A stretch of 64,000 nt of DNA from Providencia alcalifaciens (GTDB lineage: Bacteria > Pseudomonadota > Gammaproteobacteria > Enterobacterales > Enterobacteriaceae), in the NCBI RefSeq assembly GCF_915403165.1, contig NZ_OU659204.1, forward strand, positions 744,001 through 808,000, read 5' to 3'. The stretch's first letter is position 1. Each line of letters opens with the position of its first letter. The position numbers and the translations under genes were made by a program. A model generated the notes under the pieces. That model searched no databases. It had not been told where the DNA came from and was given only the letters and a program-made list of their open reading frames with translations. This document shows positions 62,885 through 64,000 of this stretch, piece after piece.

Positions 62885-63772
62885 TTATCGGACTAACGCT
62901 ATAACAGTATCGCTTGTAACGGTTGGGTCAACTGACATCATCACACTCAGCGAGGTAATCGCCACAATGGAAAAGATGAACAGTTTGCGCGCCCAAACTC
63001 GGTCGTCATTTTCGGTTTTGAAACCAGAAATTGCCATACCAAGCCACCATAAGCTAACCGCAGCGCCGACAATCAGATATTTATAGCCTGCGTATCCGCT
63101 AATCGCTAACATTAATGTTGCGACCATAAATGCAAGGATATACAAGAAGATATGAGTCTTAGCGACAGATATACCCTTGATCACCGGTAACACTGGAATG
63201 TTTGCGGCTTTATAATCCTTAAAGCGGAAAATTGCTATGGCATATGAGTGCGGCATCTGCCACAAGCTGAAGATTAACAGCAGGATTAAGGCTCCAGCGT
63301 CAAATTCATTTGTGACAGCGCAGTAGCCAATAACTGGTGGCGCTGCGCCAGATAGGCTGCCAATCAACGTGCCATATACTGACTTACGCTTCATGTACAG
63401 GCTATATAAGCCCACATAAACAATGAAGCCAATAAGTGCAAGGAGCATTGCCAGTGCATTGGCAGCTACGAGTAGCAGTACCATACCAGCAACACCCAAT
63501 GCAGTTGCGTAAATCAGGCTAACTTTCGGGTCAATCAGCCCTTTAACTAAAGGGCGATTCTTGGTTCTTTCCATGATACGGTCAATATCACGGTCGATGT
63601 AGTTGTTAAAAACACAACCAGAGGCAACGACCAATGATACACCCAGCAAAGTCGCAATAAACAGCGGGTAATCAATCGACCCTTTTGAGGCCAGTAGAAA
63701 ACCGCCGATCACAGAAATCAGATTTCCGAAAATAATTCCTGGTTTGGTCACTTGCAGGTATTGCTTAAACAT
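62885..63772 (-). CDS. cyoE: Protoheme IX farnesyltransferase
   Basis: 295-residue inner-membrane UbiA-family prenyltransferase that makes heme O for cytochrome bo3 oxidase. The first aspartate motif is in [23 protein letters not shown] (about residue 62-84). Several hydrophobic helices follow. Last gene of the cyo operon, 12 bases after cyoD, ending at a strong terminator. Confidence 0.97.
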   Translation of the reverse strand: MFKQYLQVTKPGIIFGNLISVIGGFLLASKGSIDYPLFIATLLGVSLVVASGCVFNNYIDRDIDRIMERTKNRPLVKGLIDPKVSLIYATALGVAGMVLLLVAANALAMLLALIGFIVYVGLYSLYMKRKSVYGTLIGSLSGAAPPVIGYCAVTNEFDAGALILLLIFSLWQMPHSYAIAIFRFKDYKAANIPVLPVIKGISVAKTHIFLYILAFMVATLMLAISGYAGYKYLIVGAAVSLWWLGMAISGFKTENDDRVWARKLFIFSIVAITSLSVMMSVDPTVTSDTVIALVR

Positions 63773-63784
63773 ATCGGCAACTCT

Positions 63785-64000
63785 TTAGTCGAGCATCATA
63801 TTGATGTTCAGGTTGTACATAATCCACAGAGAGCCAATAACAACGATACCGACGATTAGCATAGTGAACAAGAATGCTACGAGGTTCCAGCGCTCATCTG
63901 ATGATGTATTCATGTGTAAGAAACAGACTAAGTGTACAAGGATTTGTACTACAGCCATTCCAACAACAGTTGCTAGAATAACACCTTGTGAAGCCGTTCC
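63785..64000 (-). CDS. cyoD: Cytochrome bo3 ubiquinol oxidase subunit IV, C-terminal part
   Basis: The last 71 codons of CyoD lie in the window; the start is beyond the right edge. The frame reads [19 protein letters not shown] and then [14 protein letters not shown] before TAA, matching the end of E. coli CyoD, with two membrane helices visible. CyoD is the small accessory subunit of the proton-pumping terminal oxidase. cyoE follows directly. Confidence 0.93.
   Translation of the reverse strand, partial: GTASQGVILATVVGMAVVQILVHLVCFLHMNTSSDERWNLVAFLFTMLIVGIVVIGSLWIMYNLNINMMLD

Noticed and set aside
62733..63086. 117-codon plus-strand frame
   Set aside because: It runs antisense through the cyo terminator into the end of cyoE, whose identity is certain.

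Overview
The window is ordinary chromosome from a gammaproteobacterium of the order Enterobacterales. Protein identities, the gene order and the low-40s G+C (judged by eye) fit the family Morganellaceae, most likely Providencia. The genus is an inference and was not tested. I found no phage, plasmid, insertion sequence, CRISPR array, rRNA or tRNA.

Layout. (1) Bases 1-13980 follow the Escherichia coli 0-1 min order: the end of nhaA, nhaR, rpsT (reverse), ribF-ileS-lspA-fkpB-ispH, dapB, carAB. (2) Bases 14000-23600 are a patchwork: a MerR-TipAS regulator, a PhzF-family enzyme, yghB-metC (reverse), exbBD behind a Fur box, a 1.36-kb AT-rich gap, yedEF, and five tandem 127-bp ERIC elements. (3) Bases 23590-64000 follow the E. 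coli 8.5-9.7 min order: rdgC/mak, sbcDC, phoBR, brnQ, acpH, queA-tgt-yajC-secDF, nrdR-ribD-ribH-nusB-thiL-pgpA, dxs-ispA-xseB, thiI, yajL-panE, yajQ, yajR, cyoE-cyoD (cut by the window end). Into this order are placed cpdB, a mini-pilin-like secreted protein, a Frm2-like nitroreductase, ggt and a 2-Cys peroxiredoxin.

How the genes work together. There are clusters for riboflavin (ribF, ribD, ribH), isoprenoids (ispH, dxs, ispA), lipoprotein maturation and protein export (lspA, yajC-secDF), queuosine (queA-tgt), thiamine and 4-thiouridine (thiL, thiI), double-strand-break processing (sbcCD) and the phosphate response (phoBR). exbBD powers TonB-dependent iron uptake. yedEF probably brings in and relays sulfur.

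Most unusual content. No new enzyme system is evident. What stands out is non-coding. Three same-orientation ERIC arrays lie directly against gene ends; one supplies the apparent Shine-Dalgarno of yajR. Three 16-bp direct repeats precede nhaR. The yedE leader has a pseudoknot-like arrangement of complementary segments. A promoter-to-terminator stretch with no assigned gene lies at 20.82-21.17 kb and may be a small RNA or short-peptide gene. A 20-bp perfect palindrome lies between sbcD and phoB.
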